A stretch of 64,000 bases of DNA from Terrimonas_A sp051954695 (GCA_051954695.1 JBQCHL010000016.1:1-64000); one strand, 5' to 3'; positions 1 through 8,788 are shown, counted from the first letter of the stretch. Translations and numbers: made by a program. The notes: a model not told the origin generated them from the sequence alone.

Positions 1-42
1 ATCTTATCCGACCTAAACCACCAACTCACCAACACGACGCCG

Positions 43-98
43 TCCCGTTCGTCCCGCCTGACCGCTAAAAACTTACAGGTAAGGCGGGAAGAACGGGA
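43..98. repeat. Imperfect palindromic intergenic repeat, family A copy 1
   Basis: Arms 43-63 and 78-98 are reverse complements except for two mismatches, around a 14-nt centre. The arm core (CCCGTTC-TCCCGCC) is the same as in the perfect palindrome at 57435-57496, so the two look like copies of one element. The rest of 1-311 holds no gene I can support apart from the -7 box at 262. Confidence 0.75.
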
Positions 99-261
99 AG
101 ATTGCATTACGACCTGATCTTCCATTCTTTTCTTACTGCTGCTCAGTCTGATTATCAGTATATTAGAAAGGTTTTCGAAAATTTAATTTAATAAGTATTC
201 TTTGTCCATTATTTAATGTGTAAATAGGGGTAAGCGGTTCTTCAGTTGTTCTTTTAAAAAC

Positions 262-269
262 TACTTTTG
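262..269 (+). promoter_or_regulatory. -7 promoter box for the ECF sigma gene
   Basis: TACTTTTG fits the Bacteroidota -7 consensus TAnnTTTG. It lies 42 nt before the ATG at 312. No TTTG stands at the usual 19-21 nt upstream, so only half of the promoter is visible. Confidence 0.45.
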
Positions 270-311
270 GGCGCAGCACTAATTTTGGAATCAGGTTACC
301 GGTCCGTTAGG

Positions 312-881
312 ATGGAAATAGACGATCAATCGCTCAACACATTACTGGCTAAAAAAGATGAAGCCGCTTTTGAGCAGGTTTTTAAAACATATTTTAAGAG
401 CCTGCATGCTTATGCCTGTACTATTCTGAAAGATGAAGACGAAGCCGAAGAAATGGTGCAGCAGGTCTTTTTCAAGCTTTGGGAACGGGCAGAAAACCTT
501 TCTTTCAACGGTCCTATTGCAGCCTATCTCTACCGGGCCATCCACAATGAATGCCTCAATTATCTTAAGCACCAAAAAGTACGCTCCAATCACCAATTAT
601 ATGTGGCACACAGCATGAAGAACCAGGCCGATCATGCCCAGGGTAAAATGATGGGCAAGGAATTGGAAGCGCGCTATAAAAAAGCGCTGGAGGAATTACC
701 GGAACAGTGCAGACTGATCTTCCAGCTAAGCCGGTTTGCTGATATGAAATACCGCGAGATCGCTGATGAACTGGATATTTCCGTGAAAACGGTGGAGAAC
801 CAGATGGGAAAAGCCTTGAAACTATTGCGGCAAAAACTGGTTGAATTTTTATCGATACTGTTTTTATTTCTAAACATCTAA
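312..881 (+). CDS. ECF RNA polymerase sigma-70 factor
   Basis: A 189-residue extracytoplasmic-function sigma factor that would direct RNA polymerase to a small regulon. The sigma-2 region (about residues 17-80) contains the helix pattern DEDEAEEMVQQVFFKLWE. The sigma-4 region (about 120-170) contains EELPEQCRLIF and a helix-turn-helix ending in SVKTVENQMGKALKLLR. The start at ATG 312 is preferred over an upstream codon because the family begins just before the first sigma-2 helix. It is followed by a fecR-type anti-sigma gene and a STN-domain outer-membrane protein, the usual surface-signalling order, so its activity is probably held by that FecR. The family call is firm; the regulon is unknown. 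Confidence 0.93.
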   Translation: MEIDDQSLNTLLAKKDEAAFEQVFKTYFKSLHAYACTILKDEDEAEEMVQQVFFKLWERAENLSFNGPIAAYLYRAIHNECLNYLKHQKVRSNHQLYVAHSMKNQADHAQGKMMGKELEARYKKALEELPEQCRLIFQLSRFADMKYREIADELDISVKTVENQMGKALKLLRQKLVEFLSILFLFLNI

Positions 882-930
882 AACTATTACGCTGGAAGAA
901 AAATTTTACCATATTAATGATGACTTACTG

Positions 931-1878
931 GTGAAACACCTGCTTGGTGAAGCCAACCCTGTTGAAAAAGAACAGGTGAAGCAATGGCTGGCTGCCAATG
1001 CGGAAAACCAGGCATACTATGACGAATTGAAAAGAGTGTGGGATGCCAGTCTCCAACTTGCTTCCGCTTCCACGGTAGATGAAAACAAAGCCTGGCAAAG
1101 ATTCCGTCAGCGTATACAACAGGGAGAAAGCCGCGAAAGTCGCACACAATCTTCTATTCGCAGATCCGGTTTTGGCTGGATGAAAATTGCAGCTTCTGTA
1201 GTATTGGTTATCGGCCTGGCTGTATTGGGTTACTGGATATACGATAACAGGCCTGCCCAACAAATACTGGCACAAACTACTGACACGGTGATGAACGATA
1301 CATTGCCTGATGGATCAGTAGTAACGCTTAATAAAACATCTTCCCTTGATTATCCTTCCCGCTTCCGCGGCAATAAACGGGAAGTGACATTGAAAGGGGA
1401 AGCATTTTTTCATGTTGCACCTGATAAAACAAAGCCATTTATCGTTTCAGTCAATGATGTCGAGATCACAGTAGTGGGCACTTCCTTTAATGTGCGCAGC
1501 GAAAATGGCCTTACCGTTGTGATCGTGGAAACCGGTATTGTACGCGTAACGCATAAAGGCAAAACAGTGGAATTGCATGCCAATGAGCAAATAGCTGTTA
1601 CTTCAGCCGATAGCCTCATCAAAGCGCCTGTAACAGATAAGTTATATAACTATTACCGCACCAAAGAATTTGTTTGTGATGACACACCTCTTTGGAAACT
1701 CGTGGAAGTATTGAATGAAGCGTATAAATCAAATATCGTGATCGGCCGCCCTGAGCTGCGTGATCTTCGTATCAATATATCTCTCTATAATGAATCACTC
1801 GACAGGGTACTGGAATTGATCAGTCTTACCCTGGGTGTAAAAATAAACAAGACCGCCGGCCAGGTGATCATTGAATAA
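931..1878 (+). CDS. FecR-family anti-sigma factor
   Basis: Inner-membrane anti-sigma regulator. The cytoplasmic N-terminus carries the family's L-GEA motif (HLLGEANPVEKEQV). One membrane helix lies near residues 76-99. A periplasmic FecR domain follows (LPDGSVVTLNKTSSLDYP, then KREVTLKGEAFFHV), and a C-terminal DUF4974-like domain covers about 250-310. It would bind the sigma factor encoded just upstream and receive a signal from the STN domain encoded 14 nt downstream. The start is unusual. GTG 931 is the first standard start codon, but the same frame is open back to 874 and reads LEEKFYHINDDLL, which looks like normal FecR N-terminal sequence. Translation may start at a non-standard codon such as ATT 886 or CTG 892. 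Confidence 0.92.
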   Translation: MKHLLGEANPVEKEQVKQWLAANAENQAYYDELKRVWDASLQLASASTVDENKAWQRFRQRIQQGESRESRTQSSIRRSGFGWMKIAASVVLVIGLAVLGYWIYDNRPAQQILAQTTDTVMNDTLPDGSVVTLNKTSSLDYPSRFRGNKREVTLKGEAFFHVAPDKTKPFIVSVNDVEITVVGTSFNVRSENGLTVVIVETGIVRVTHKGKTVELHANEQIAVTSADSLIKAPVTDKLYNYYRTKEFVCDDTPLWKLVEVLNEAYKSNIVIGRPELRDLRINISLYNESLDRVLELISLTLGVKINKTAGQVIIE

Positions 1879-1892
1879 CACAGGTTCCCGAA

Positions 1893-3740
1893 ATGAAAAA
1901 CTTTTTGCTGTCAGGCCTTCTCCTTATTGTTTTGTTCAGCGCTGTTGACGCCACTGCGCAAAATCTTTTATCCAGGAATATATCACTTGAGGCAAACCGG
2001 CAGCGGCTTGACAGAGTGCTGGAGATTCTGAGCAATAAAGGCAATTTCTATTTTTCCTACAGTTCGAGTATTGTTAAGAAAGACAGCATTATCAGCATCA
2101 ATACAAATAACAAGACGCTGAAGGAAGTGCTGGAACAGATTTTCAGTTCTGGTTATGAATTCATTGAAAGCGGTAATTATATCATCATCCGCAAAGCTCC
2201 GATCCGGCTTACAATGGTAACCAATCGGGCTGTGGAGGAAGAACGAGTGTATTCTGTTAGCGGGTTTGTATATGACGAACAAACCGGCCATGCCATCCGT
2301 GAGGCGAGTGTATATGAAAAGAGATTGCTTGCTGCTACGCTTACCAACCAGGAAGGATTTTTCAAACTCAAATTGAAAAGTGGGAGGAAAAGTACTGTAG
2401 AGCTTACACTCAGTAAAGAGTTCTATGCGGATACTTCGGTGATAATAGAACCGCGGCATAGCCAGCAATTGACCATTACCATGATGCCTCTGGAAAATGA
2501 GGCGGAAAGAACGATCATTTCTCCTGAAGATTATGAAGTGGCGGAAACGACGGTGCCGCCCCTCGAAGTAAAAGAAAAAGATACAATTGTGGCTGCCCCT
2601 GTGGCAGCCATCACTGATTCTGCACAGGTAGAGAGGACTAAAATGGGGCGTTTCCTGCTTTCTGCCAAACAGAAGATACAAAGTATCAACCTGAAAAAAT
2701 TCTTTACTACCCGGCCTTTCCAGGCGTCATTGGTTCCAGGCCTGGGATCTCACGGTAAGATGAGCGGGCAGGTAGTCAATAATTTCTCATTAAATGTACT
2801 TGGAGGTTATACAGCAGGTACCAACGGAATTGAGATCGGCGGCTGGTTCAATATCGATAAAAAGGATGTGAAGTATGCGCAGTTTGCCGGTTGGTTCAAC
2901 GTGGTAGGAGGGCAGATGAAAGGAATCCAGGTAGCAGGTATCAATAATACAGTACTGGATACGGTAAAAGCCATGCAGGCCGCAGGCGTAGGTAATTTTG
3001 TAAAAGGAAGGTTCAATGGTTTCCAGGTCGGCGGTGTATACAATCATGTAGCTGATAGTGTGAAAGGTGTGCAGGCGGCAGGCGTGGCCAATTTTGCCAG
3101 GAAAAAGCTAAGTGGTGTACAGATCGCGGGGGTGGCCAATATAAGCAATAAAGAAACCAGGGGAGCACAGATCGCCGGTGTACTTAACTATTCCAAAAGA
3201 TTGAAAGGACTCCAGATAGGCTTGATCAATATAGCAGATACCTCGGATGGTTACAGCATCGGCCTTATCAATGTTATATTGAAAGGATATCATAAACTCA
3301 GTTTCTCAACGCATGAACTGATGGATGTGAACGTGGCATTTAAAACAGGCAACTCAAAATTGTACAGTATCCTGGAAGCAGCAATGCAGTCCAACCCCAA
3401 TGAAAAGATCTACTCCTTTGGTTATGGCCTGGGCAGAGAGATGCCATTGAATAAAAAAAGATCGTTTACATTCAATCCCGAACTGCACTCTCAATATTTG
3501 TACCTGGGCTCCTGGGATTATACCAATATTCTTAACCGTCTTCATCTAAACCTCAATATTAAACTCGGCAAATTCATTTCATTTTTTGCAGGGCCTACTG
3601 TATCTGTATATATGTCTGATCAGAAAACCGGGTTTAAAGGGTATCATTTCCCCGGCCCTCCAGGCGGTTACAAGCACTTTACTATCTCGGATAAGGTAAC
3701 TGGATGGTTTGGCTGGAATGCCGGCATCAATTTCTTCTGA
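1893..3740 (+). CDS. STN + carboxypeptidase-regulatory domain outer-membrane protein with GxQxAGxxN repeats
   Basis: A 615-residue exported protein. The signal peptide covers residues 1-23 (cut near ATAQ). A STN signalling domain follows at about 28-100, then a carboxypeptidase-regulatory-like beta domain at 120-200 (SVSGFVYDEQTGHAIREASV) and a Glu/Pro/Thr-rich linker at 200-270. About eight repeats of the type G-x-Q-x-AG-V-x-N lie at 308-462 (GIQVAGINN, GVQAAGVANF, GVQIAGVANI). A beta-rich C-terminus ends in Phe, as outer-membrane barrels do. STN domains normally sit on TonB receptors and touch FecR. Here no plug or TonB-dependent barrel is present, so this would be a non-transporting sensor partner of the FecR upstream. 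The repeats recall Leptospira LA_2272-type surface repeats. Domain calls come from memory; the role is inferred. Confidence 0.8.
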   Translation: MKNFLLSGLLLIVLFSAVDATAQNLLSRNISLEANRQRLDRVLEILSNKGNFYFSYSSSIVKKDSIISINTNNKTLKEVLEQIFSSGYEFIESGNYIIIRKAPIRLTMVTNRAVEEERVYSVSGFVYDEQTGHAIREASVYEKRLLAATLTNQEGFFKLKLKSGRKSTVELTLSKEFYADTSVIIEPRHSQQLTITMMPLENEAERTIISPEDYEVAETTVPPLEVKEKDTIVAAPVAAITDSAQVERTKMGRFLLSAKQKIQSINLKKFFTTRPFQASLVPGLGSHGKMSGQVVNNFSLNVLGGYTAGTNGIEIGGWFNIDKKDVKYAQFAGWFNVVGGQMKGIQVAGINNTVLDTVKAMQAAGVGNFVKGRFNGFQVGGVYNHVADSVKGVQAAGVANFARKKLSGVQIAGVANISNKETRGAQIAGVLNYSKRLKGLQIGLINIADTSDGYSIGLINVILKGYHKLSFSTHELMDVNVAFKTGNSKLYSILEAAMQSNPNEKIYSFGYGLGREMPLNKKRSFTFNPELHSQYLYLGSWDYTNILNRLHLNLNIKLGKFISFFAGPTVSVYMSDQKTGFKGYHFPGPPGGYKHFTISDKVTGWFGWNAGINFF

Positions 3741-3807
3741 TTTTTACTTGTTCCGCGAAGGCTTTAATTAGTCAATTCCTTCGATTGAAACTTATTTTCA
3801 GAAAATA

Positions 3808-3837
3808 TTGAAAATATGAAAACTACTGTTATCTTTG
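3808..3837 (+). promoter_or_regulatory. Promoter for the paralogous membrane-protein pair
   Basis: A TTG at 3808-3810 is followed by 19 nt and then TATCTTTG at 3830-3837. This closely fits the Bacteroidota pattern TTTG-N19-TAnnTTTG. The ATG at 3874 is 36 nt downstream, so the pair probably has its own promoter rather than reading through from the STN gene. Confidence 0.6.
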
Positions 3838-3873
3838 TCCTGCGATACTGATCAATACATTAAATCTTCCTGT

Positions 3874-4233
3874 ATGAATACGATCGCCTACCTGCTTTAC
3901 CTCTTTATTACATATTGTATTACTGTTCATGTGGGATTGGTCTTTTACCGGAATGGCAGAGTATATATCCTGGCGCTGCTGCATGGGGATGAACGGATCA
4001 CGGACTCCATCAATAAACTGTTGCTGACGGGATATTACCTCCTCAACCTGGGTTATGCTGCCTTGATGATCCAATCCTGGGAGACGCTAAACAACTGGAC
4101 AGAAGTATTTACCAGTATTGCCTATATGACCGGAAGGATCATGCTGATACTCGCTGTGATCCATTTTATGAATATGGGAGTGATCCTGCATTTCAGCCAC
4201 AAACGGAAACATTTCTCTCACCATAAAAACTAA
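3874..4233 (+). CDS. Small multi-pass membrane protein, paralogue 1
   Basis: 119 residues with about three hydrophobic segments (NTIAYLLYLFITYCITVHVG; LLLTGYYLLNLGYAALMI; GRIMLILAVIHFMNMGVIL) and a basic, His-rich tail. I do not recognise a named family. It is clearly homologous to the next gene, with the shared core TG-Y/F-YLLNLG-Y/F-A, a shared AYL-x-YL start and a similar last helix. The genes are 4 nt apart and surely co-transcribed. ATG 3874 gives an N-terminus matching the paralogue; an upstream in-frame start at 3835 would add residues unlike it. The function is unknown. Confidence 0.75.
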   Translation: MNTIAYLLYLFITYCITVHVGLVFYRNGRVYILALLHGDERITDSINKLLLTGYYLLNLGYAALMIQSWETLNNWTEVFTSIAYMTGRIMLILAVIHFMNMGVILHFSHKRKHFSHHKN

Positions 4234-4237
4234 CAAT

Positions 4238-4645
4238 ATGAACTCCTCTTTGAACTTTACCGCCTATCTTATTTACCTGCCTGTAGTGATCGCACTTACC
4301 TGGTATGTGGCCCATGTATTATTTAAAAACAGTAAAATATTCATGCTGGACATTTTTAGCGGTCGCACTGAAATAGCGCTTTCCACTAACCGGTTATTTG
4401 AAACCGGCTTTTACCTGCTCAATCTTGGATTTGCCCTGGTGATCATGGAGATCACTTATAATGTACCGGATAGCCGGGACCTGCTTGAAGCACTCAGCAG
4501 TAAAATCGGGGGATTCAGTATATATCTTGGAATTATGCTGTTCTTCAACCTTTATTTATTTTTCCGCGGGCGCAGAAAATCCAAACAAAGAGCACAGGCT
4601 GCAGAAGCAGCAGTTAATAAACCAGGAAGCCTGGGAACTCATTAA
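4238..4645 (+). CDS. Small multi-pass membrane protein, paralogue 2
   Basis: 135 residues and a tandem paralogue of the preceding gene. Hydrophobic stretches are FTAYLIYLPVVIALTWYVA, ETGFYLLNLGFALVIM and FSIYLGIMLFFNLYLFF. A basic cytoplasmic-looking tail (RGRRKSKQRAQ) follows. Two copies 4 nt apart suggest a two-subunit membrane complex or a recent duplication. No catalytic motif is visible and I do not recognise the family. A strong hairpin terminator follows 15 nt after the stop. Confidence 0.75.
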   Translation: MNSSLNFTAYLIYLPVVIALTWYVAHVLFKNSKIFMLDIFSGRTEIALSTNRLFETGFYLLNLGFALVIMEITYNVPDSRDLLEALSSKIGGFSIYLGIMLFFNLYLFFRGRRKSKQRAQAAEAAVNKPGSLGTH

Positions 4646-4659
4646 GCGAGTATGATAAA

Positions 4660-4692
4660 CAGAAAGGGCTTATGTTAAGTAAGCCCTTTCTG
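4660..4692. terminator. Bidirectional terminator
   Basis: A perfect 13-bp stem (arms 4660-4672 and 4680-4692, CAGAAAGGGCTTA) with a 7-nt loop, followed by TTTT. It lies between converging genes ending at 4645 (+) and 4699 (-) and can serve both. Confidence 0.85.
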
Positions 4693-4698
4693 TTTTGC

Positions 4699-6603
4699 TT
4701 AAAATGCTTTCTTTGGAGCTTCTCCTTTCTTTACGACCAACTTCTGTGCGTCTTCCTGTGTAACATCATCAAAGAATTTTTTGACAGCTGCATAATCCGA
4801 AGCCGGTATTTTGTATTGCTCCAGGGTAAGAGCGGTTGCCACATACACAGCGTTCTCCTGCTCATTATACCATGCTTTGGAATTAAAACTGGCATAATTG
4901 CATTTCAGTTCTTTTTCTTTTAGCAGCACATCCGGTTTTGAACCGGCAGGCAGTTTATAGATTGTTGTGTCGCTCATCTCGAATGGATAACGGAAATAAT
5001 AATCCAGTTTCCTGTTCTCCGCTTTAGGCAGTCTTGATGACCATAGCTTATTCATCCGGGGATTAATAAAGAGTTTATCACCCGCATTGAACTCTGGTAT
5101 TTTAGAAAAAGCCATTTTCAGAGTAGCTGTTTCTCCTTCTTTGGTAAGTATAAATTCATCGGGTTGCTTAAATCCCCAATAGAAAACGATTGCTTCCTTT
5201 TGACGGTCCTTTTTTTCTTTCAGAATATTATCCAAAGTCTCTTTGTATTCTCCACTTGCCTGGATGAGGGTTTCGCTGATGCCAGACAGATCATCAGAAA
5301 GGGAGACCGTGGTACGTGTTGCAAACACATTGCTTGAAGCATGGCTTTTAGGAGTAGGTACCAGCACACCTCCGTTTTCTGTAAGGAGAAGTGCATTCCG
5401 GTTTTCTGTAAAATTGCCTAATACTCCGAATTCTGCAGTGTTGCTGGTGCATTCAAGCCAGATAGAATCTTTTTGACCAGGGACGCAAAGGATAACATGG
5501 TTGAAATTGTTGGAAGGAAAATCAGGGTCAACCGGCTCCTGGTTAAATTCGGCATTGATGATGGCTACATGGCTTTGGATACCGACCGTTTTTAAAGCGG
5601 CTTTCATATAATTGCTTAAAGCCTTGCAATCCCCATATTTTTTCTGATCAGTAAATGTTGCAGAAAAAGGCCTGTATCCTCCAATCCCCAGCTGAATGCT
5701 TACATACCGGAAATTCTGCTGCATATATTGATAGATCCTCCTGATCTTTTCTCTTTGATCGGGTGCATCTTTTACGAGGTTGGCAAAAAACTGCTGCCGG
5801 TCAGCAGGGAGTTCGTCAAGTCCGGTAAAAAGATTGTTTATCCATACCCCAAAATTTTTCCAGGAAGAAAGATCGCCTTTGTAACCGTAGTGCGAGAATT
5901 GATCAACCGATAATGCAATATGCGGATAACGGCTGTGCGGTGAAACAGCGCCTTCTTCATATTCCAGCGGGGCAAGGTCTTTTACTGCCCATTTGTATAA
6001 TTTATACTTACCTTCTTCTGTGATTGCCGGCTGAATTGTTGTATTAACCGGTTTATATTTCAAATTCATCTCTGCCGGCACTTTTGCTGTATAGGTAGAC
6101 GACAATATGCTTTCTTTAGGATGAATAAAACGGTAACCTGGCACATTCAATGTACTTTTGATCTTTAGTACATAATTCAATTCAACCGTGACTGGATAGG
6201 AGGGAGGAGTGATCTGGTAATAGGTCAGATATCCGTCTTCAATAAGCCCTTCTCCGGTGGCTACCGTTGTCATATCTTTTTTCTTGTAACGGGCCGTCTG
6301 TTTTCCATTGCCATCATATACTCTTATTTCAGCATCTTCCAGGGACCTGGATTTTAAAGAATATTCATTGAAGAATAACGCATCTTTTCCTTCCTCGTTT
6401 ACCACGGTGAAAATCTTATGGACGCTGTAAGTGGTTTTTTCCAGCGATTCGATCTCATATTTTACTTCCTCCAGGTGCGTTACTACAGTAGCTTTGGCTC
6501 TTAATGCTTCAGGTACTGATGCCAACGTATACAAACCGGCCTGCGCTGCAACTGCAAAGGATGCCAGGAGGCCAACTACGATAAAAATGTTTCTCTTGTT
6601 CAT
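4699..6603 (-). CDS. DUF3857 and transglutaminase-core protein (intact triad)
   Basis: 634 residues, exported: signal peptide at 1-22 (IFIVVGLLASFAVAAQA). A DUF3857 domain lies at about 40-215 and a transglutaminase-like core at about 255-400. The Cys-His-acid triad is readable: C326 in GDCKALSNYM, H369 in NFNHVIL and E384 in IWLEC, where Asp is more usual. Such proteins act in the periplasm or at the cell surface; the substrate is unknown. ATG 6603 is chosen over an upstream TTG because it places the signal peptide at the N-terminus. The gene follows a related gene by 16 nt, so the two form an operon. That partner has lost the triad. Confidence 0.85.
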   Translation of the reverse strand: MNKRNIFIVVGLLASFAVAAQAGLYTLASVPEALRAKATVVTHLEEVKYEIESLEKTTYSVHKIFTVVNEEGKDALFFNEYSLKSRSLEDAEIRVYDGNGKQTARYKKKDMTTVATGEGLIEDGYLTYYQITPPSYPVTVELNYVLKIKSTLNVPGYRFIHPKESILSSTYTAKVPAEMNLKYKPVNTTIQPAITEEGKYKLYKWAVKDLAPLEYEEGAVSPHSRYPHIALSVDQFSHYGYKGDLSSWKNFGVWINNLFTGLDELPADRQQFFANLVKDAPDQREKIRRIYQYMQQNFRYVSIQLGIGGYRPFSATFTDQKKYGDCKALSNYMKAALKTVGIQSHVAIINAEFNQEPVDPDFPSNNFNHVILCVPGQKDSIWLECTSNTAEFGVLGNFTENRNALLLTENGGVLVPTPKSHASSNVFATRTTVSLSDDLSGISETLIQASGEYKETLDNILKEKKDRQKEAIVFYWGFKQPDEFILTKEGETATLKMAFSKIPEFNAGDKLFINPRMNKLWSSRLPKAENRKLDYYFRYPFEMSDTTIYKLPAGSKPDVLLKEKELKCNYASFNSKAWYNEQENAVYVATALTLEQYKIPASDYAAVKKFFDDVTQEDAQKLVVKKGEAPKKAF

Positions 6604-6619
6604 TTCGCACAATTATGGA

Positions 6620-8563
6620 TCAGGCTTTCTTTTTGCGTACTACGAATTGCTCATTGATCAGATCAAACAGGTTTTTATAAAACTCCTGGAATTCTGCATA
6701 CTGCGCAGCAGGATAATAAGGCTTTTTAAATTCCACCTGTATTTTCGTCATCAGCATACCATTGGAAAATTGTGCCATCCGGGTCATGGTAATACTTGTA
6801 TCAGGCATGATCAGCTTGATATTCTTGGGCAATGCTTCCAATTCATAACCTTCTGGAATGCCGAAATTACCTATAATGGTATAGGACTGGTTAGTGCCAA
6901 AGAATACATCTGAATAACGCTGGTCGGCCACAAAGGGATTTTTTTCCAATCCGGAAAGGAGGTTGGAAGAAAAATAGCTGTATTCGCCGGAGTTGTTCAA
7001 GGGCTGGTTGAATTTAATATGCTGGACCAATGGCAATGAATCATTGTCGAGATTAGTGAAACTGATATCATCAACCGTCATGCCCTGGTTGGAGGAAACA
7101 TATTTTTCAATGTATTTTTCTTTTCCTTTCCTTGCCACCGGAATGCGGGAGAGACGGGCATAATCATAACTGGAGATAGTAGCTTCACCGGTCATTTTGC
7201 CAGCGTCGTCAATTTTGCCATTTATCAGTATCAGGTTCCTGGAAGGGTTCTGATTGGAAAGCAGGCGCCAGCCCCATTCAAAGGTTTCTATTTTTTCAAT
7301 AACAAGGCCTTGCGTTTCGAGTATCTCTGCAGGGATCAGGTGGACTGGGGTTTCTTTTTGTGATGCATCAAGCACGTATTCTTTACCATCTATTTCTACA
7401 AAAGCCATCACCTTGTCGAATTGCTGATAGCCCGGCCAGTCGAACGTTCCTGCATCAAGTGTGTTCACCACACCATTGTCGTGCGTACTTACCAATACAG
7501 GGTGCGCATCGAGTTTGGCATCTTTCAGCAGGTTCACCAGTATCAGGTTGATCTCTCCGGAAGTACCTTTTTTGTCTTTCCAGGCAGCTTTTACACCATC
7601 CAATGCCCAGATACCCACGTATTCATTCCATTGCATATTCTCCTGCACATATTTGTAGATCGTCTTCATCCGATCATAAGGCTGGGTCATATTTTTCAGC
7701 TTTGCATCAAGATCAGCAGTCCGGGGGATATTTTTTTTGATCTGCACACCGAAGTCTTCATCTTCCATCAGCGCTTTGATCACTTGCAGCCAGTTTGCCA
7801 CCCGATTATAATAGCGGCCATCAACTGTGTAACCTTTAACTTTCGTTTCGAGACGGTCGCGGTAAAAATCTTCATTGATAATAAAAGGCTCGCCACGGAA
7901 TGAAGGCACTTCCGCCATGGAATAAGTGGTGATCACCCTTCTGCCGGATGCCTCTTTTTTCTGTTCATATTGCCTGCTCACATGCGGAGTTACATGCATT
8001 TCAATTTCCTCAGGGAAGTCCATTTTAAACCGGCTGTATTTAACAGGAATGGAACGCTGGAAATACCAGTCTATAAGCCCCATACCTACGTGCTTATATT
8101 TATACTCTATAATGGAGCCTACCTTAACACCAGGAAGAGTGAACACTTTTTCTGATCTTCTTTTATTCAACTTTTTATCATAGATCAGTTTTTTCTCCAG
8201 TTTGGTGACTATGATATTGCCATTATCATCGAGGTTATAAGTTTGCGCTTCCAGGCCGGTGATGCCCTGGTCATTATTCTGACTTACATAGTTAAGATGT
8301 ACATTGGCCCAGTCAAGTCCTTTATCAGAAAGGATTTTTATTCTGACCCGTCTTTTCATATCGAGCCCCGATCCAATAATGAATTCCAGTTGGGCATCGT
8401 CAACAAGGATCAGCGCTTCAGCTTTTTCATCAAAAGAACATTCTTTCATTTCAAGTTCGGCTTTCTCTACTTTCCCGAAAGCAGGAAGTTCTGGTTCTTT
8501 TTTCTGTGCAGCAGAGAATAATGCAGCGCTCAACAAAAGAGTGAGCAGAGTTGATTTTTTCAT
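6620..8563 (-). CDS. DUF3857 and degenerate transglutaminase-like protein
   Basis: 647 residues, exported: signal peptide at 1-19 ending SAAQ. It has the same layout as the gene downstream: DUF3857 at about 45-235, then a transglutaminase-like fold at about 285-405. The catalytic Cys position reads GTSGEIN (S335), and the His position reads QFDKVMAF (D383/K384). Only the acid (D399, YVLDAS) remains. It is therefore probably not an enzyme and may bind substrate or partner with the intact protein. It is the first gene of a two-gene operon. The 225 nt between this gene's start and the next gene upstream hold a terminator (8726-8762) and two near -7 motifs. Confidence 0.82.
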   Translation of the reverse strand: MKKSTLLTLLLSAALFSAAQKKEPELPAFGKVEKAELEMKECSFDEKAEALILVDDAQLEFIIGSGLDMKRRVRIKILSDKGLDWANVHLNYVSQNNDQGITGLEAQTYNLDDNGNIIVTKLEKKLIYDKKLNKRRSEKVFTLPGVKVGSIIEYKYKHVGMGLIDWYFQRSIPVKYSRFKMDFPEEIEMHVTPHVSRQYEQKKEASGRRVITTYSMAEVPSFRGEPFIINEDFYRDRLETKVKGYTVDGRYYNRVANWLQVIKALMEDEDFGVQIKKNIPRTADLDAKLKNMTQPYDRMKTIYKYVQENMQWNEYVGIWALDGVKAAWKDKKGTSGEINLILVNLLKDAKLDAHPVLVSTHDNGVVNTLDAGTFDWPGYQQFDKVMAFVEIDGKEYVLDASQKETPVHLIPAEILETQGLVIEKIETFEWGWRLLSNQNPSRNLILINGKIDDAGKMTGEATISSYDYARLSRIPVARKGKEKYIEKYVSSNQGMTVDDISFTNLDNDSLPLVQHIKFNQPLNNSGEYSYFSSNLLSGLEKNPFVADQRYSDVFFGTNQSYTIIGNFGIPEGYELEALPKNIKLIMPDTSITMTRMAQFSNGMLMTKIQVEFKKPYYPAAQYAEFQEFYKNLFDLINEQFVVRKKKA

Positions 8564-8725
8564 GCAGTTTGGTGTGTAATGGTGGCAAAATAGGCCGGGC
8601 GGCCCGTTATTGGGTGTATAAAAAACGCTTGTTTGGTTAAGATATTGAATACAGCGACAAAATAGGGAAGTTTATTTAATTGATCAAGGGGTAGGGGTAA
8701 ATGCTTATTTTTTGGTTGTCCGGGC

Positions 8726-8762
8726 AAAAAAAATCGCCACGGAAACTGGTGTCCGTGGCGAT
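8726..8762 (-). terminator. Terminator of the sigma/anti-sigma/DUF4097 operon
   Basis: A perfect 11-bp stem (8733-8743 with 8752-8762, ATCGCCACGGA) and 8-nt loop. On the minus strand it runs into a T-tract (8726-8732 read as A on plus). It lies 26 nt after the DUF4097 stop codon. Confidence 0.85.
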
Positions 8763-8788
8763 CTTGATTATGTAACAGGGTTGATTGG

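Noticed and set aside
1983..2681. A 232-codon minus-strand frame inside the STN protein gene
   Set aside because: It is wholly antisense to a gene with clear domains, and its residues (many His, Phe, Arg) show no motif.
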